Positions 17,273 to 25,627 of a stretch of DNA of 43,955 nucleotides are shown in pieces (position 1 is the first letter of the stretch; each line of letters starts with the position of its first letter). The stretch covers positions 1 to 43,955 of the forward strand of contig NZ_JAAHGO010000073.1 of the NCBI RefSeq assembly GCF_010672455.1, read 5' to 3'. The notes below the pieces were generated by a model. That model was not told the origin of the DNA. It saw nothing but the letters and a program-made list of their open reading frames with translations, and did not search any database. This DNA is from Okeania sp. SIO2C9 (GTDB lineage: Bacteria > Cyanobacteriota > Cyanobacteriia > Cyanobacteriales > Microcoleaceae). The translations under genes and the position numbers were made by a program.

Positions 17273-17911
17273 ATGAAACTAAATTCATCACAAATAAAAA
17301 AAATTGAGAACTTTCTAGAAAAAATTAAAAATGATACCTATCCCGAACCTTCAACCAAACTTCATAATCAAATAACTGAACAAATGTTTGATGTATGTCT
17401 AAAACAAATATTTTTACCATCAGCAGCAAAAATATTAGATATTGGTTGTGGTCAAGGTGTCGCTTTAGAGATATTTAAAAAACATGGTTTTTCACCAACT
17501 GGAATTACTCTAAATAGTCAAGATGTGGCTATTTGCCAACAAAAAGGTTATCAAGTTTATGAAATGGATCAATCTTTTTTAGAATTTGAAGATAACTATT
17601 TTGACTTTGTTTGGTGCAGACATTGTTTAGAACATAGTATTTTTCCATATTTTACTTTGCAGGAAATTTATAGAGTTATTAAACCCGAAGGTTATCTATA
17701 TTTAGAAGTACCTGCTCCTGATACAAGTTGCCAACATCAAACTAATAAAAATCACTACAGTGTATTGGGAAAAACTATGTGGTTAGATTTAATTAAAAGA
17801 ACAGGATTTGAAATTGTAAAAGTGTTAGATATTCAATTTAATGTGCCTATAGGTCCAGATATCTATTGGGCAATGATTCAGAGGAAAAATAGTTCGACTA
17901 TAACTTCATAA
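17273..17911 (+). CDS. Class I SAM-dependent methyltransferase
   Basis: A 212-residue methyltransferase of the Methyltransf_11/23 type. Motif I is ILDIGCGQGVALEIFKKHG. The acidic end of strand 2 is replaced by GITLN. Post-I is VYEMDQSFLEFEDNYFDFVWC, then RHCLEHSIFP, and motif III is VIKPEGYLYLEVPAP. I start at the ATG at 17273 (MKLNSSQIKK); an upstream TTG at 17240 lies in mobile-repeat sequence. The next reading frame downstream is the same frame, separated only by TAA at 17909-17911, and encodes an FkbM methyltransferase, so the two may once have been one two-domain protein. The substrate is unknown; such pairs often belong to glycan or lipid modification. Confidence 0.8.
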   Translation: MKLNSSQIKKIENFLEKIKNDTYPEPSTKLHNQITEQMFDVCLKQIFLPSAAKILDIGCGQGVALEIFKKHGFSPTGITLNSQDVAICQQKGYQVYEMDQSFLEFEDNYFDFVWCRHCLEHSIFPYFTLQEIYRVIKPEGYLYLEVPAPDTSCQHQTNKNHYSVLGKTMWLDLIKRTGFEIVKVLDIQFNVPIGPDIYWAMIQRKNSSTITS

Positions 17912-18947
17912 AATTCTACCAAAATTATCAATATCCAATGGCAATCTAATTCCGAACAACAAGAAATAAAGCTCTCCCTAGATTCTCATAAATTTACTCA
18001 AAAATTGATGCTTGACTCTTTGCAAAAAGGGCGAGCTTATGAATCTGAAATTTTCCAATTAATTCGGAAATTTCTACAAAATTGTGACTCTTTTATTAAT
18101 ATTGGCGCTCATATTGGATATTATTCTGTTTTAGCTGCAAAAATAGTAGGTATTGAAGGTAAAATTTTTGCTTTTGAGTCAGAATCATCAAATTATCAAA
18201 AAATCTTAGAGAATATTAGTCTCAACAGTCTAAATAATATTAGCTTATTTAATCTTGCTGTTGGCTCAGAAACGAAACAAACACAACTATTTTTTAATCA
18301 AGATAACGATGGATGTCATGCTTTGTGGGATGTCGTTCAACAATTAATAATTAATAATTAATTATTAATTATTAACAATTACCTCTTCTTTTCAAGGAGA
18401 GGATTGACGCGGAGCGTGAAAATTTTTTCTTCTCTTGGTCGATTGGATATGGCGAGGAGACTTCCCCACCCCTCGACCGTTTTTTTCTCCTTTAAAAGAG
18501 AGGCTTTAAATCTTAATTATTCGGTAAACATCCATTCAATCAAAAAAGTTTGGATAATCAATGGATGATCAAATAATGTAAAATATTCAACAATCTACAC
18601 TTGATGATATTTTAAATCAGCAAAAAGATATTGGTCAGATAAAAATGATTAAAATTGAAACTGAAGGAGCGGAGATTGATGTAATTAAAGGAGCAATAAA
18701 TACACTTTGTCAATATGATGTTCCCTATATTATTTGTGAAATTAATAGATTTGGATTACAACAAATGGGAACTAATGAAACAGAATTGAGATAATTTATG
18801 GATTATTTAAAATATGAAACTTATTTAATTACCTCAGACGAAATTAATCAGCTAGTTAAGTTACCTATAGGTAAGTATTATCAAATATCCCATGTATTTA
18901 ACGTTCTATTTACTAAACAAAATAAAATCATAAATCAAGAATCATAA
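17912..18947 (+). pseudogene. FkbM-family methyltransferase, disrupted
   Basis: The 5' part, in the same frame as the preceding gene, carries the FkbM core: INIGAHIGYYSVLAAK (SAM motif I), IFAFES and NISLFNLAVG, up to GCHALWDV. A 188-bp MITE (18336-18523) then interrupts it. Removing the MITE joins WDV to GKHPFNQKSLDNQ in frame, as FkbM proteins read. Downstream, STLDDILNQ, MIKIETEGAEIDVIKGA and YIICEINRFGLQQM are the FkbM C-terminal motifs, but reaching them needs a frameshift. A TAA at 18792-18794 (ELR*FMDYL) stops the frame again before the real end at 18947. The gene carries an insertion, a nonsense codon and a frameshift, so it is dead. Confidence 0.85.
18336..18523 (-). mobile_element. 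IS605-like MITE inserted in the FkbM gene (copy C, 188 bp, exact ends)
   Basis: The ends are fixed by the host gene: deleting exactly 18336-18523 restores GTC-GGT-AAA-CAT in frame. On the minus strand the left flank is TTTAC, followed by CGAATAATTAAGATTTAAAGCC, and the element ends AATTAATTGTTGAA. There is no target duplication, and TTAC lies beside the left end, as expected for IS200/IS605 transposition. It contains a CTCTTGGTCGATTGGATATGG core shared with copies A and E. Confidence 0.85.
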
Positions 18948-19029
18948 TTCAGACTTGAAAATGCACGACTTCTATCTACTTATTTTGGAAGTTTTCCCAG
19001 ATTTTTGCAGTCCTGCAACCGTAATTGTA

Positions 19030-19165
19030 TTACCGAAAAATCCTGCTCTAAAGCCTCCCCTTTTAAGGGGATAAAAAAAGCGGTCGAGAGATGGCGAGGT
19101 CTCCTCGCCATATCTAATCGACCAAGAGAAGATAATTCCGTATTTCAAGCCTCCTTATTGCAGAG
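19030..19165 (+). mobile_element. IS605-like MITE (copy E)
   Basis: The left junction is TTAC|CGAAAAATCC, followed by TAAAGCCTCCCC and then AAAGCGGTCGAGAGATGGCG and TCTAATCGACCAAGAGAAG, the core shared with copies A and C. The right end is unclear because CTGATAACTGATAACTG tandem repeats follow. Confidence 0.55.
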
Positions 19166-19230
19166 GTACTGATAACTGATAACTGATAACTGAAATGACC
19201 TACTCCTTTTACCAAAAAATTAAGGTATAG

Positions 19231-19439
19231 TACAAATTTGAAAAAAGAATGTTACGAATAATAAGTGCGATAAAAAGATTTTGCAGGAAATGCCCCTTTG
19301 ACGAAAAAGAGAATTTACGACCTAAAAACTGGTATTGAAGCAATTCCCATACGACTGCTGACTCCTGACTTCCCTGCGGGTGGGTTGACTCCTAAGAAAT
19401 AGCCTAACTATTTGTAGCAAACATTTATCAAATTGGTAT
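19231..19439 (-). repeat. Right arm of the inverted repeat flanking the methyltransferase genes
   Basis: Reverse-complement match to 16919-17104, including ATGTTACGAATAATAAG, AAAACTGGTATTGAAG and CTATTTGTAGCAAACATTTATC. This arm carries a GACTCCTGACTTCCCTGCGG insertion relative to the other. Confidence 0.65.
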
Positions 19440-19517
19440 AAAGTATCTCCATTCATGGAGAAAAAAGAAAAAAAATTCTTTTAGTCAATCCTATTCTCTC
19501 TTCTTTATAAAAAGAGG
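19440..19517 (+). mobile_element. IS605-like MITE, degenerate (copy F)
   Basis: TATAAAGTATCTCCATTCAT and TCTTCTTTATAAAAAGAGGTAATTA match the two halves of the family. The TTAC|CGAAAAATTAAGG left terminus is missing. Confidence 0.45.
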
Positions 19518-19761
19518 TAATTAGTGTTTGCTGAAAAAATCTTTTTGTGGAGGGTAGGAGTCAGGAGTCAGGAGTCAGAATGAATGGGAATTATAGGGAA
19601 AGCAGTCGAAAGAATTGTCGCTCAATTTTTCTGCCCTTGTCTGCTCAAAATGTGAGTATTTTGGGCAATTCGGAGCTAAAAGCTGACACTTTTTTTGCAA
19701 CAAAAAGACTAAAACCTTTATCTGTCAATGCTTTGATATTTAATCGGCAGAGCAATAATTA
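19518..19761. mobile_element. MITE, TAATTAGGGTTTGCTGAAAAA family (copy 2)
   Basis: Starts TAATTAGTGTTTGCTGAAAAAATC and ends TTTAATCGGCAGAGCAATAATTA, parallel to 16213-16466, with the shared CAATGCTTTGATATTTAATC. A 72-codon open frame inside (19547-19765) is not a plausible gene. Confidence 0.6.
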
Positions 19762-19775
19762 TTAATTATTAATTG

Positions 19776-20813
19776 TTAATTATTAATTGAAGATAATACC
19801 TCTTGATGAATTAGCGATCGCTCTCTCAAAAAATCTATCCTTTCTGGAAACAAAGCATCCCCATTGGCATAATTTTCAATCCACATCTTACTAATTAAAT
19901 TTGCATCTTCTGGCAATTCAGTTAACTCCCATCCAGGTATTTCCAACTCAGTCATTAACTGACTAACTTTCGGATCGTAACTAATAGCAAAACAACGACA
20001 TTCCTCCGCAGAACCCATAATTAAACTGTGGAAACGCATACCTATTACCATTTCCACACCCCGAAAAACTCCCTTCAAAACTCTAGGGTCTTTTATACTT
20101 AAAATCTTGCTATGATTAGGCAATTTTTTATGAATAGATTCAGCAATTTTTAAATCCTTTATCGGTTGAAAAGGCAACAATAAAATAAACGCTTTAGTTG
20201 CCTTTTGAAAAGAAACCAAAGCCTGAGTTAAAATTGCTAAACGTGCCGGAGTAAGTTGTGGGTGAGGTCTCAAACAAACCGCTACTCTCGGCGCAGGTAA
20301 ATCCCAAAGACCAGGGACAGAAGAACTTTCCAAAGCCCAAACTGGGTCAGGAGCTAAAGTAAAAGGAATCTCCCACTTGGCAACTATTTTTGCCGAATTG
20401 GCATCCCTGACACTAACCGCAGTACAACCCTTAAAACATTGCTTTGCCAAAAATTGGGTAGTTTGATGATGTAAAGGCCCAATACCCTGTGCCCAGGCAA
20501 TTGTTTTTAAGCCCATTTTTTGAGCAATTCCCATTAGTCCGGCATAATAAAAAGGACTGGCAATACTTGTAGCATCTTGAATCAGACTTCCACCCCCCCA
20601 GATAAATACATCCGAACGTTTCATGGCCTGGAGAATAGTAAAAGTATTGAGGCGATCGCCTGCTTCGACCTGGTATTGTTTTTGAGTTGCGATGGGGTTG
20701 CCAGACAAAACATAAGGTTGAATATTATCGGGCAACATCTGCAACAAGGATGCTAATAATGCCTCATCTCCACTATTACCTTTTCCGTAGTAACCACACA
20801 AAATTGCTCGCAT
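19776..20813 (-). CDS. csaB: Polysaccharide pyruvyl transferase CsaB
   Basis: A 345-residue member of the polysaccharide pyruvyl transferase family. CsaB proteins add ketal-linked pyruvate to cell-wall polysaccharide, which in many bacteria anchors S-layer (SLH) proteins. The N-terminus RAILCGYYGKGNSGDEALL is the diagnostic CsaB nucleotide-binding-like loop. FIWGGGSLIQDATS, IAWAQGIGPL, SVRDANSAKI and near the end MVIGMRFHSLIMG follow, all family motifs. It starts MRAILCG at 20813 and is divergent from DUF2499. The actual polysaccharide in this organism is not shown by the sequence. Confidence 0.92.
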   Translation of the reverse strand: MRAILCGYYGKGNSGDEALLASLLQMLPDNIQPYVLSGNPIATQKQYQVEAGDRLNTFTILQAMKRSDVFIWGGGSLIQDATSIASPFYYAGLMGIAQKMGLKTIAWAQGIGPLHHQTTQFLAKQCFKGCTAVSVRDANSAKIVAKWEIPFTLAPDPVWALESSSVPGLWDLPAPRVAVCLRPHPQLTPARLAILTQALVSFQKATKAFILLLPFQPIKDLKIAESIHKKLPNHSKILSIKDPRVLKGVFRGVEMVIGMRFHSLIMGSAEECRCFAISYDPKVSQLMTELEIPGWELTELPEDANLISKMWIENYANGDALFPERIDFLRERSLIHQEVLSSINN

Positions 20814-20891
20814 TTGCCTGAGTAGTTTATTCTTTTGATATAACCTTATATAACACCAAAGTTGATACTTAAATTTTCAGATTTTTTGGAT

Positions 20892-21209
20892 ATGCACGCT
20901 TTATCAATTCCTACTTGGATTATTCATATTTCTAGCGTTATTGAATGGATAGCTGCCATTTGGTTTATTTCTCTCTATGGCAATGTCACTAATAACCGTG
21001 CCTGGTATGGTTTGTCTTTTGCCATGTTACCTGCATTGGTCAGTGCGATGTGTGCCTGTACTTGGCATTATTTTGATAATGACCCAAATTTAGAATGGTT
21101 GGTTACTCTTCAAGCTTCAATGACTTTGTTGGGAAATTTTACTCTATTAGCTGCTGCTTGGTGGATATTTTCTAACAGTAAAAAGCAGGAAGAAAGTAGC
21201 GAGAGTTAA
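20892..21209 (+). CDS. DUF2499 membrane protein
   Basis: A 105-residue cyanobacterial/plastid-lineage membrane protein with three hydrophobic segments (about 8-30, 37-55 and 72-95). The conserved DUF2499 signature is HALSIPTWIIHISSVIEW, then LPALVSAMCACTWHYFDN and L..LQASMTLLGN. I start at ATG 20892 (MHALS), which matches family starts, rather than a non-ATG codon at 20862. DUF2499 and DUF3593 genes are normally neighbours in cyanobacteria. Here DUF3593 follows on the same strand but ~1.25 kb away, behind a tandem repeat array. Function unknown. Confidence 0.9.
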   Translation: MHALSIPTWIIHISSVIEWIAAIWFISLYGNVTNNRAWYGLSFAMLPALVSAMCACTWHYFDNDPNLEWLVTLQASMTLLGNFTLLAAAWWIFSNSKKQEESSES

Positions 21210-21217
21210 TTTTTCGG

Positions 21218-22430
21218 TACGACACTTACTCTAGACTAGAGACTATGATTTTTTGACAAATTACACAGATTCACAAGTGAGCTATTTTTCAGCGCTCCAG
21301 ATTTATATAAGTAGGTAAGTGGGAAAATTTACAACTATGTCATTGCGACTGGAACGGAGTGGAAGGAAGCAATCTCAAGGGTTTCAATTACATTAACATT
21401 TCGTTACATAGTAGAGTTTATTTGCGCCTACCTACTTATCTGTAACGTTATAGTTTTGAGAGAGTATTTAGAATACTGAGGACTGAATCTAGACTAGAGA
21501 CTATAATTTTTTGACAAATTACATATATTCAGAAGTGAGTGATTTTTCAGAGCTTCAGACTATATATCTGTATATCTGTAACGTTATAGTTTTGAGAGAG
21601 TCTTTAGAATACTGAGAACTGAATCTAGACTAGAGACTATAATTTTTTGACAAATTACACAGATTCACAAGTGAGTGATTTTTCAGCGCTCCAGACTTAT
21701 ATATCTATAACGTTATAGTTTTGAGAGAGTCTTTAGAATACTGAGAACTGAATCTAGACTAGAGACTATAATTTTTTGACAAATTACATATATTCACAAG
21801 TGAGTGATTTTTCAGCGCCCCAGACTATATATCTGTAACGTTATAGTTTTGAAAATATATATTCAGAGTATTTGAAATACTCAACCCTGACTCTAGACTA
21901 GAGACTATGATTTTTTGACAAATTACACAGATTCACAAGTGAGTGATTTTTCAGAGCTTCAGACTATATATCTGTAACGTTATAGTTTTGAGAGAGTATT
22001 TAGAATACTGAGAACTGAATCTAGACTAGAGACTATAATTTTTTGACAAATTACATATATTCACAAGTGAGTGATTTTTCCCCGCTCCAGACTTATATAT
22101 CTATAACGTTATAGTTTTGAGAGAGTATTTAGAATACTGAGAACTGAATCTAGACTAGAGACTATGGTTTTTTGACAAATTACATATATTCAGAAGTGAT
22201 TGATTTTTCAGAGCTTCAGACTATATATCTGTAACGTTATAGTTTTGAGAGAGTATTTAGAATACTGAGAACTGAATTTAGACTAGAGACTATGATTTTT
22301 TGACAAATTACATATATTCAGAAGTGAGTTATTTTTCAGCATCCCACACCAGATAATCTATAACGTTATAGTTTTAAATCTGTAAATTTAGAGTCTTTGA
22401 AATACTCACTCCTGACTCTAGACTACTAGC
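21218..22430. repeat. Tandem array of about eight ~130-bp repeats
   Basis: Unit landmarks recur every 126-143 bp: CTAGACTAGAGACTAT near 21230, 21488, 21626, 21757, 21894, 22021, 22151 and 22278, with a partial unit near 22416. Each unit then has TTTTTTGACAAATTACA, TTCACAAGTGAGTGATTTTTC, a palindrome CTATAACGTTATAG (or CTGTAACGTTATAG) and a small inverted repeat AGTATTTAGAATACT. Copies differ by a few bases, so there are no variable spacers of CRISPR type. No ORF persists. The first interval is long because a ~130-bp element is inserted at 21310-21440. Confidence 0.85.
21310..21440. mobile_element. Short element with AAGTAGGTAAG / CCTACCTACTT ends, inside the array
   Basis: TAAGTAGGTAAG and CGCCTACCTACTTA are imperfect inverted repeats bounding ~130 bp. 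The interior contains TCATTGCGACTGGAACGGAG and GAAGCAATCTC, a motif of dispersed cyanobacterial repeats. It breaks the periodicity of the tandem array, so it inserted after the array formed. Confidence 0.6.
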
Positions 22431-22467
22431 TACTTACTAAAACAAAATTTTTTATACTCCTAAAAAT

Positions 22468-22791
22468 ATGATTTCTAAAGATACTCTATTTGCTCTTTCT
22501 CTATTTCCCTATTTAGGCTTTCTTTGGTTTCTCACTCGTTCAGGCAAAACACCCCGTTTAGCCTTAATTGGATTTTATGGCACTTTAGTATTTGTAGGCG
22601 TAACTATTCCCGCTGGAATTTATGCTAAACAAGTTTATAGTGAAGCCTTAGCAAATATTGATTGGTTACATGGTAGTGCAGAAGTATTTCTAACACTATC
22701 TAATATTTTGCTAGTGCTAGGTTTTAGGGAAGCTGTTTTAAAGAAGGAAGAGGAAGGAAGGAAGAAGGAAGAAGGGAAAACTGATTTTTAA
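22468..22791 (+). CDS. DUF3593 membrane protein
   Basis: A 107-residue protein with three hydrophobic segments. The conserved part is LFALSLFPYLGFLWFLTRSG, then F.GTLVFVGVTIPAGIYA, the invariant-looking DWLHGSAEVFLTLSN and LLVLGFREA. It is the usual neighbour of DUF2499 and of unknown function. The C-terminal tail after residue ~90 (KKEEEGRKKEEGK) is encoded by an AGGAAGAAGGAAG low-complexity run and is probably not functional. Confidence 0.88.
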   Translation: MISKDTLFALSLFPYLGFLWFLTRSGKTPRLALIGFYGTLVFVGVTIPAGIYAKQVYSEALANIDWLHGSAEVFLTLSNILLVLGFREAVLKKEEEGRKKEEGKTDF

Positions 22792-22866
22792 AGAAGGAAG
22801 AAAGAAGAAGGAAGAAAAAACTCAAATCTTACTTTTTTTGTAAATAGGTTTGGAGGCAATGGGCAA

Positions 22867-23904
22867 ATGAATCTCTTCTTACTTTTGCAAATAATTACCA
22901 AAGTATTTGTCTATAGTTATTCAGGATTAATTTTAATTTACTTCATACTCAGACTAATATTCTGGGATAAATTCTGGCTAATAGCTTTAATTGGAAATTT
23001 TATCCCTTTAATTCTTTTCCCAATATTAATTCTGCCACTTCTAGCATTTTTCATTATCAAAAAACGTTGGTTTTTGATAGTTTCATCTATTGCTTCTCTG
23101 CTGCTTATTGGTTGGTTACATACACAATATTTTTCTCCTCAAACTATTTCCGCAGCAAATACTCAATCTCTGAAAATTTTCTCCTTAAATAATAGTTGGC
23201 ATAAGACTGAAACCGAAACTCTAGTAGAAATAATCAAACGAGAAAAACCAGACATTGTATTTTTACAAGAAATTACCAGAAATCATATTACAAAATCCTT
23301 TCCTAAATTAAAAGCTGAATATCCTTATCAAACCTCAGATGATATTAAAGGTTATAGAGCAGCAATTCTCAGCAGATATCCCATAGAATTTCAGGAAAAT
23401 CTACACTTAGCAGGTCATTCAGAAGTTCAACAACGAGCAATTATTAAAATTAAGCAACAGCTAATAGTTATCTATAATATTCAAACAATTTCACCTTGGA
23501 TTCGACTTCGGAAAATTTTACCTTTCTTGACTATTCCAGTATATGAATTTGATGAGCGATCGCTAGAAATTCAAGATTTAATAGAGCGACTAAAAAAAGA
23601 AAGTTTGCCAGTTATTGTGGCGGGTGATTTTAATATGAGCGAACAATCTCAGGATTACTATTATTTAAGACAAGTATTAAATGATTCTTTTCGAGTATCA
23701 GGAATGGGTTTTGGTTTAACTTGGCCTGCGGGTTGGCATCTGGATTTTTTGATACCAAATTCTACCTGGAAATTGAATTATCCTCTGTTTAGAATTGACT
23801 ATATTTGGTATTCAAATCATTGGGTTTCTAAATCTGCTGAAGTTTTGTCAACTACAGGTTCAGACCATTTGCCTTTAGTTGCGGAATTAGTGTTGAGAAA
23901 ATAG
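22867..23904 (+). CDS. Endonuclease/exonuclease/phosphatase (EEP) family membrane protein
   Basis: A 345-residue protein. Residues 1-~90 contain two or three transmembrane segments. The EEP hydrolase domain covers ~100-345, with LKIFSLNNSWHK, DIVFLQEIT (Mg-binding Glu), VIVAGDFNMSE (GDFN catalytic core), RIDYIWYSN and TGSDHLPLVAEL (Asp-His pair). All catalytic motifs are present. EEP proteins with N-terminal membrane segments hydrolyse phosphodiesters such as lipids or nucleic acids; the substrate is not known. ATG at 22867. It follows DUF3593 by 75 bp on the same strand, possibly co-transcribed. Confidence 0.88.
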   Translation: MNLFLLLQIITKVFVYSYSGLILIYFILRLIFWDKFWLIALIGNFIPLILFPILILPLLAFFIIKKRWFLIVSSIASLLLIGWLHTQYFSPQTISAANTQSLKIFSLNNSWHKTETETLVEIIKREKPDIVFLQEITRNHITKSFPKLKAEYPYQTSDDIKGYRAAILSRYPIEFQENLHLAGHSEVQQRAIIKIKQQLIVIYNIQTISPWIRLRKILPFLTIPVYEFDERSLEIQDLIERLKKESLPVIVAGDFNMSEQSQDYYYLRQVLNDSFRVSGMGFGLTWPAGWHLDFLIPNSTWKLNYPLFRIDYIWYSNHWVSKSAEVLSTTGSDHLPLVAELVLRK

Positions 23905-23981
23905 TGAAATTATTATGGTTTTTAAATTGGTTATATGTACAAGATTTAACTATTCTCACAACTAATATTTTCTGGGCAGGG

Positions 23982-24242
23982 TTAGCCGAAAATATTACCC
24001 CACCATTCTGAAATATAATTCCACAGAATACGGTTCAAAAATGCAGGAATTGAACCTAATACGACAGTTACTAACCAAAAATTTCTCCAAAAACTAACTC
24101 TACTAAAATATTTTTCTTTTTCCTTATTTGATGCTTCGGAAAAAAGAAGAAAACGATAAGTAGGTAATTTAATTAACCTAAGAATTAATTGAGCCAATAA
24201 AATAGAGGTAAAAACAGAAAATAAAGCAAGAGGAAATAACAT
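23982..24242 (-). CDS. Small hypothetical membrane protein
   Basis: 86 residues with an N-terminal hydrophobic segment (LFPLALFSVFTSILLAQLIL) and a second one around 52-70 (FWLVTVVLGSIPAFLN). Between them is a charged stretch, NKEKEKYF. I do not recognise a family. It lies 20 bp downstream of the 3' half of the small gene split by the TnpB element and on the same strand, so the two probably formed an operon. Confidence 0.55.
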   Translation of the reverse strand: MLFPLALFSVFTSILLAQLILRLIKLPTYRFLLFSEASNKEKEKYFSRVSFWRNFWLVTVVLGSIPAFLNRILWNYISEWWGNIFG

Positions 24243-24364
24243 AATATCCTGTTTTGAATCTATTACTTACTAAATGAAAGTGAAGAATTATCATTCAAAA
24301 ATAACTTAGCTCTAAATTCTACCAACACAGATTGATTCTGCTTTGTTATTCTGTCATCAATTAT

Positions 24365-24560
24365 TTGACGTTCTCCTCTGCCCAAAGGCAAGAAGATTCT
24401 AAATATCACTATCCAGATTTTCTCTTTCGTCGAGTCGGCTTATCTATATTGGGTTTCCCCATCCAGACAGAGGCCAGTCTCTCCAGAGATGTTACTTTCC
24501 CCGCGCCCCGGGGTAGTTGATAGTTGCTTGAGAGCAGATTGGAGAATATTAATTGCGGCA
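24365..24560 (-). ncRNA. Probable omega (reRNA) guide region of the TnpB element
   Basis: In IS605-type elements the guide RNA is made from the 3' end of tnpB through the right end, and its guide is the flanking sequence beyond it. Here the right-end hairpin (24365-24400) and the 3' end of tnpB occupy the expected place. The 5' limit is approximate. The guide would read from 24364 downwards, ATAATTGATGACAGAAT. Confidence 0.45.
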
Positions 24561-25627
24561 TTTTCGTCCCTATCTGCTTCATAACCACAGTGGGGACATC
24601 TATGGGTTCTAGTGCTTAAAGTTTTGCTGACTTTTTTACCGCAGTTCGAGCAGTTTTGAGAAGTATTGAATGGCTCAACCGCAATAACTGGAACTCCATA
24701 AATTCTGCCAAAATATTCCAACCATTCCCTGAATTTATACCAAGCTGCATCATTAATTGATTTTGCCAAATGATGATTTTTCACCATGTTACGCACTTTT
24801 AGGTTTTCTATCGCTACCAAGTCGTTAGACCGGATGACGTGCTGTGCTGCAATGCATGCCCAATCGTTACGTCTGCGTGATACCTTGAGATGCGCTCTAC
24901 CCAACCGATTCCTTGCTTTTATCCTGTTTTTGCTACCTTTTTTGGTACGAGATAAACGCTTCTGTAGCTTTTTGATTTGGCGCTCATCCTTTCTAAAAAA
25001 CCGAGGATTATCGACTTGATTACCTTCAGAATCGGTGTAGAAATGATTTAAACCTACATCTAATCCCGTTTGTTTTCCTGTTAATTCTTTTTTTTCCTCC
25101 CTGGTGTGGTCAATCAAAAACTGAGCATAATAACCATCATGCCTTCTAATTATTCTGACTCGTTTAATTTGTTTGAGTTGATAATAATGAAGGTCGCGAC
25201 TTCCCCAAAGTTTAAAAGTACCAGCCTCAAATTTATCAGTTAACACCAAATAACGTCTATCTTCGGACAATTTCCAACCCGAAGTTTTGTACTCTACTGA
25301 TGCTCTAACCTGATACTTTTTAAACTTAGGATACCCTTTTTTACCTGGCACTTTAGCTTTACAGTTTTTGTAGAATCTTTCAATAGCTGCCCAAGCCCTC
25401 TCAGCATGAGCTTGTCTTGCCATTGAATTCAGTTTTTTTGCCCAGGGAAAATTGGGATTGTCTGCCAATACTTTGCAGTATTTGTAGGCATCGTTACGAC
25501 TTTTAACTTGCCCATCCATCCATGCTTTGATGATGCTATTACGAACAAAACTACCAGTACGAATGGCCTCATCTAGCCTTTCATATTGGACTTTTTGTCC
25601 TTCTAATTTCATCTCATAAACCAGCAT
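24440..25627 (-). CDS. tnpB: TnpB RNA-guided endonuclease (OrfB, IS605 family)
   Basis: 395 residues, the usual TnpB length. The RuvC triad is intact: D190 (GLDVGLNHF), E274 (VAIENLKVRNM) and D354 (ADRDENAAIN). The zinc finger has C326-x2-C329 (NCSNCG) and C344-x2-C347 (CPHCG). The N-terminal helix-turn-helix region (MKLEGQKVQYERLDEAIRTG) and the WED-like middle are present. TnpB is the ancestor of Cas12 and cuts DNA guided by a right-end RNA, helping the element persist at its donor site. It starts MLVYEMKLEG. The tail RGESNISGETGLCLDGETQY is the typical low-conservation end that overlaps the guide RNA. It appears fully functional. Confidence 0.95.
   Translation of the reverse strand: MLVYEMKLEGQKVQYERLDEAIRTGSFVRNSIIKAWMDGQVKSRNDAYKYCKVLADNPNFPWAKKLNSMARQAHAERAWAAIERFYKNCKAKVPGKKGYPKFKKYQVRASVEYKTSGWKLSEDRRYLVLTDKFEAGTFKLWGSRDLHYYQLKQIKRVRIIRRHDGYYAQFLIDHTREEKKELTGKQTGLDVGLNHFYTDSEGNQVDNPRFFRKDERQIKKLQKRLSRTKKGSKNRIKARNRLGRAHLKVSRRRNDWACIAAQHVIRSNDLVAIENLKVRNMVKNHHLAKSINDAAWYKFREWLEYFGRIYGVPVIAVEPFNTSQNCSNCGKKVSKTLSTRTHRCPHCGYEADRDENAAINILQSALKQLSTTPGRGESNISGETGLCLDGETQYR

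Noticed and set aside
21218-22430. Possible CRISPR array
   Set aside because: The whole ~130-bp unit is repeated with few changes; there are no unique spacers between short repeats and no cas genes nearby.
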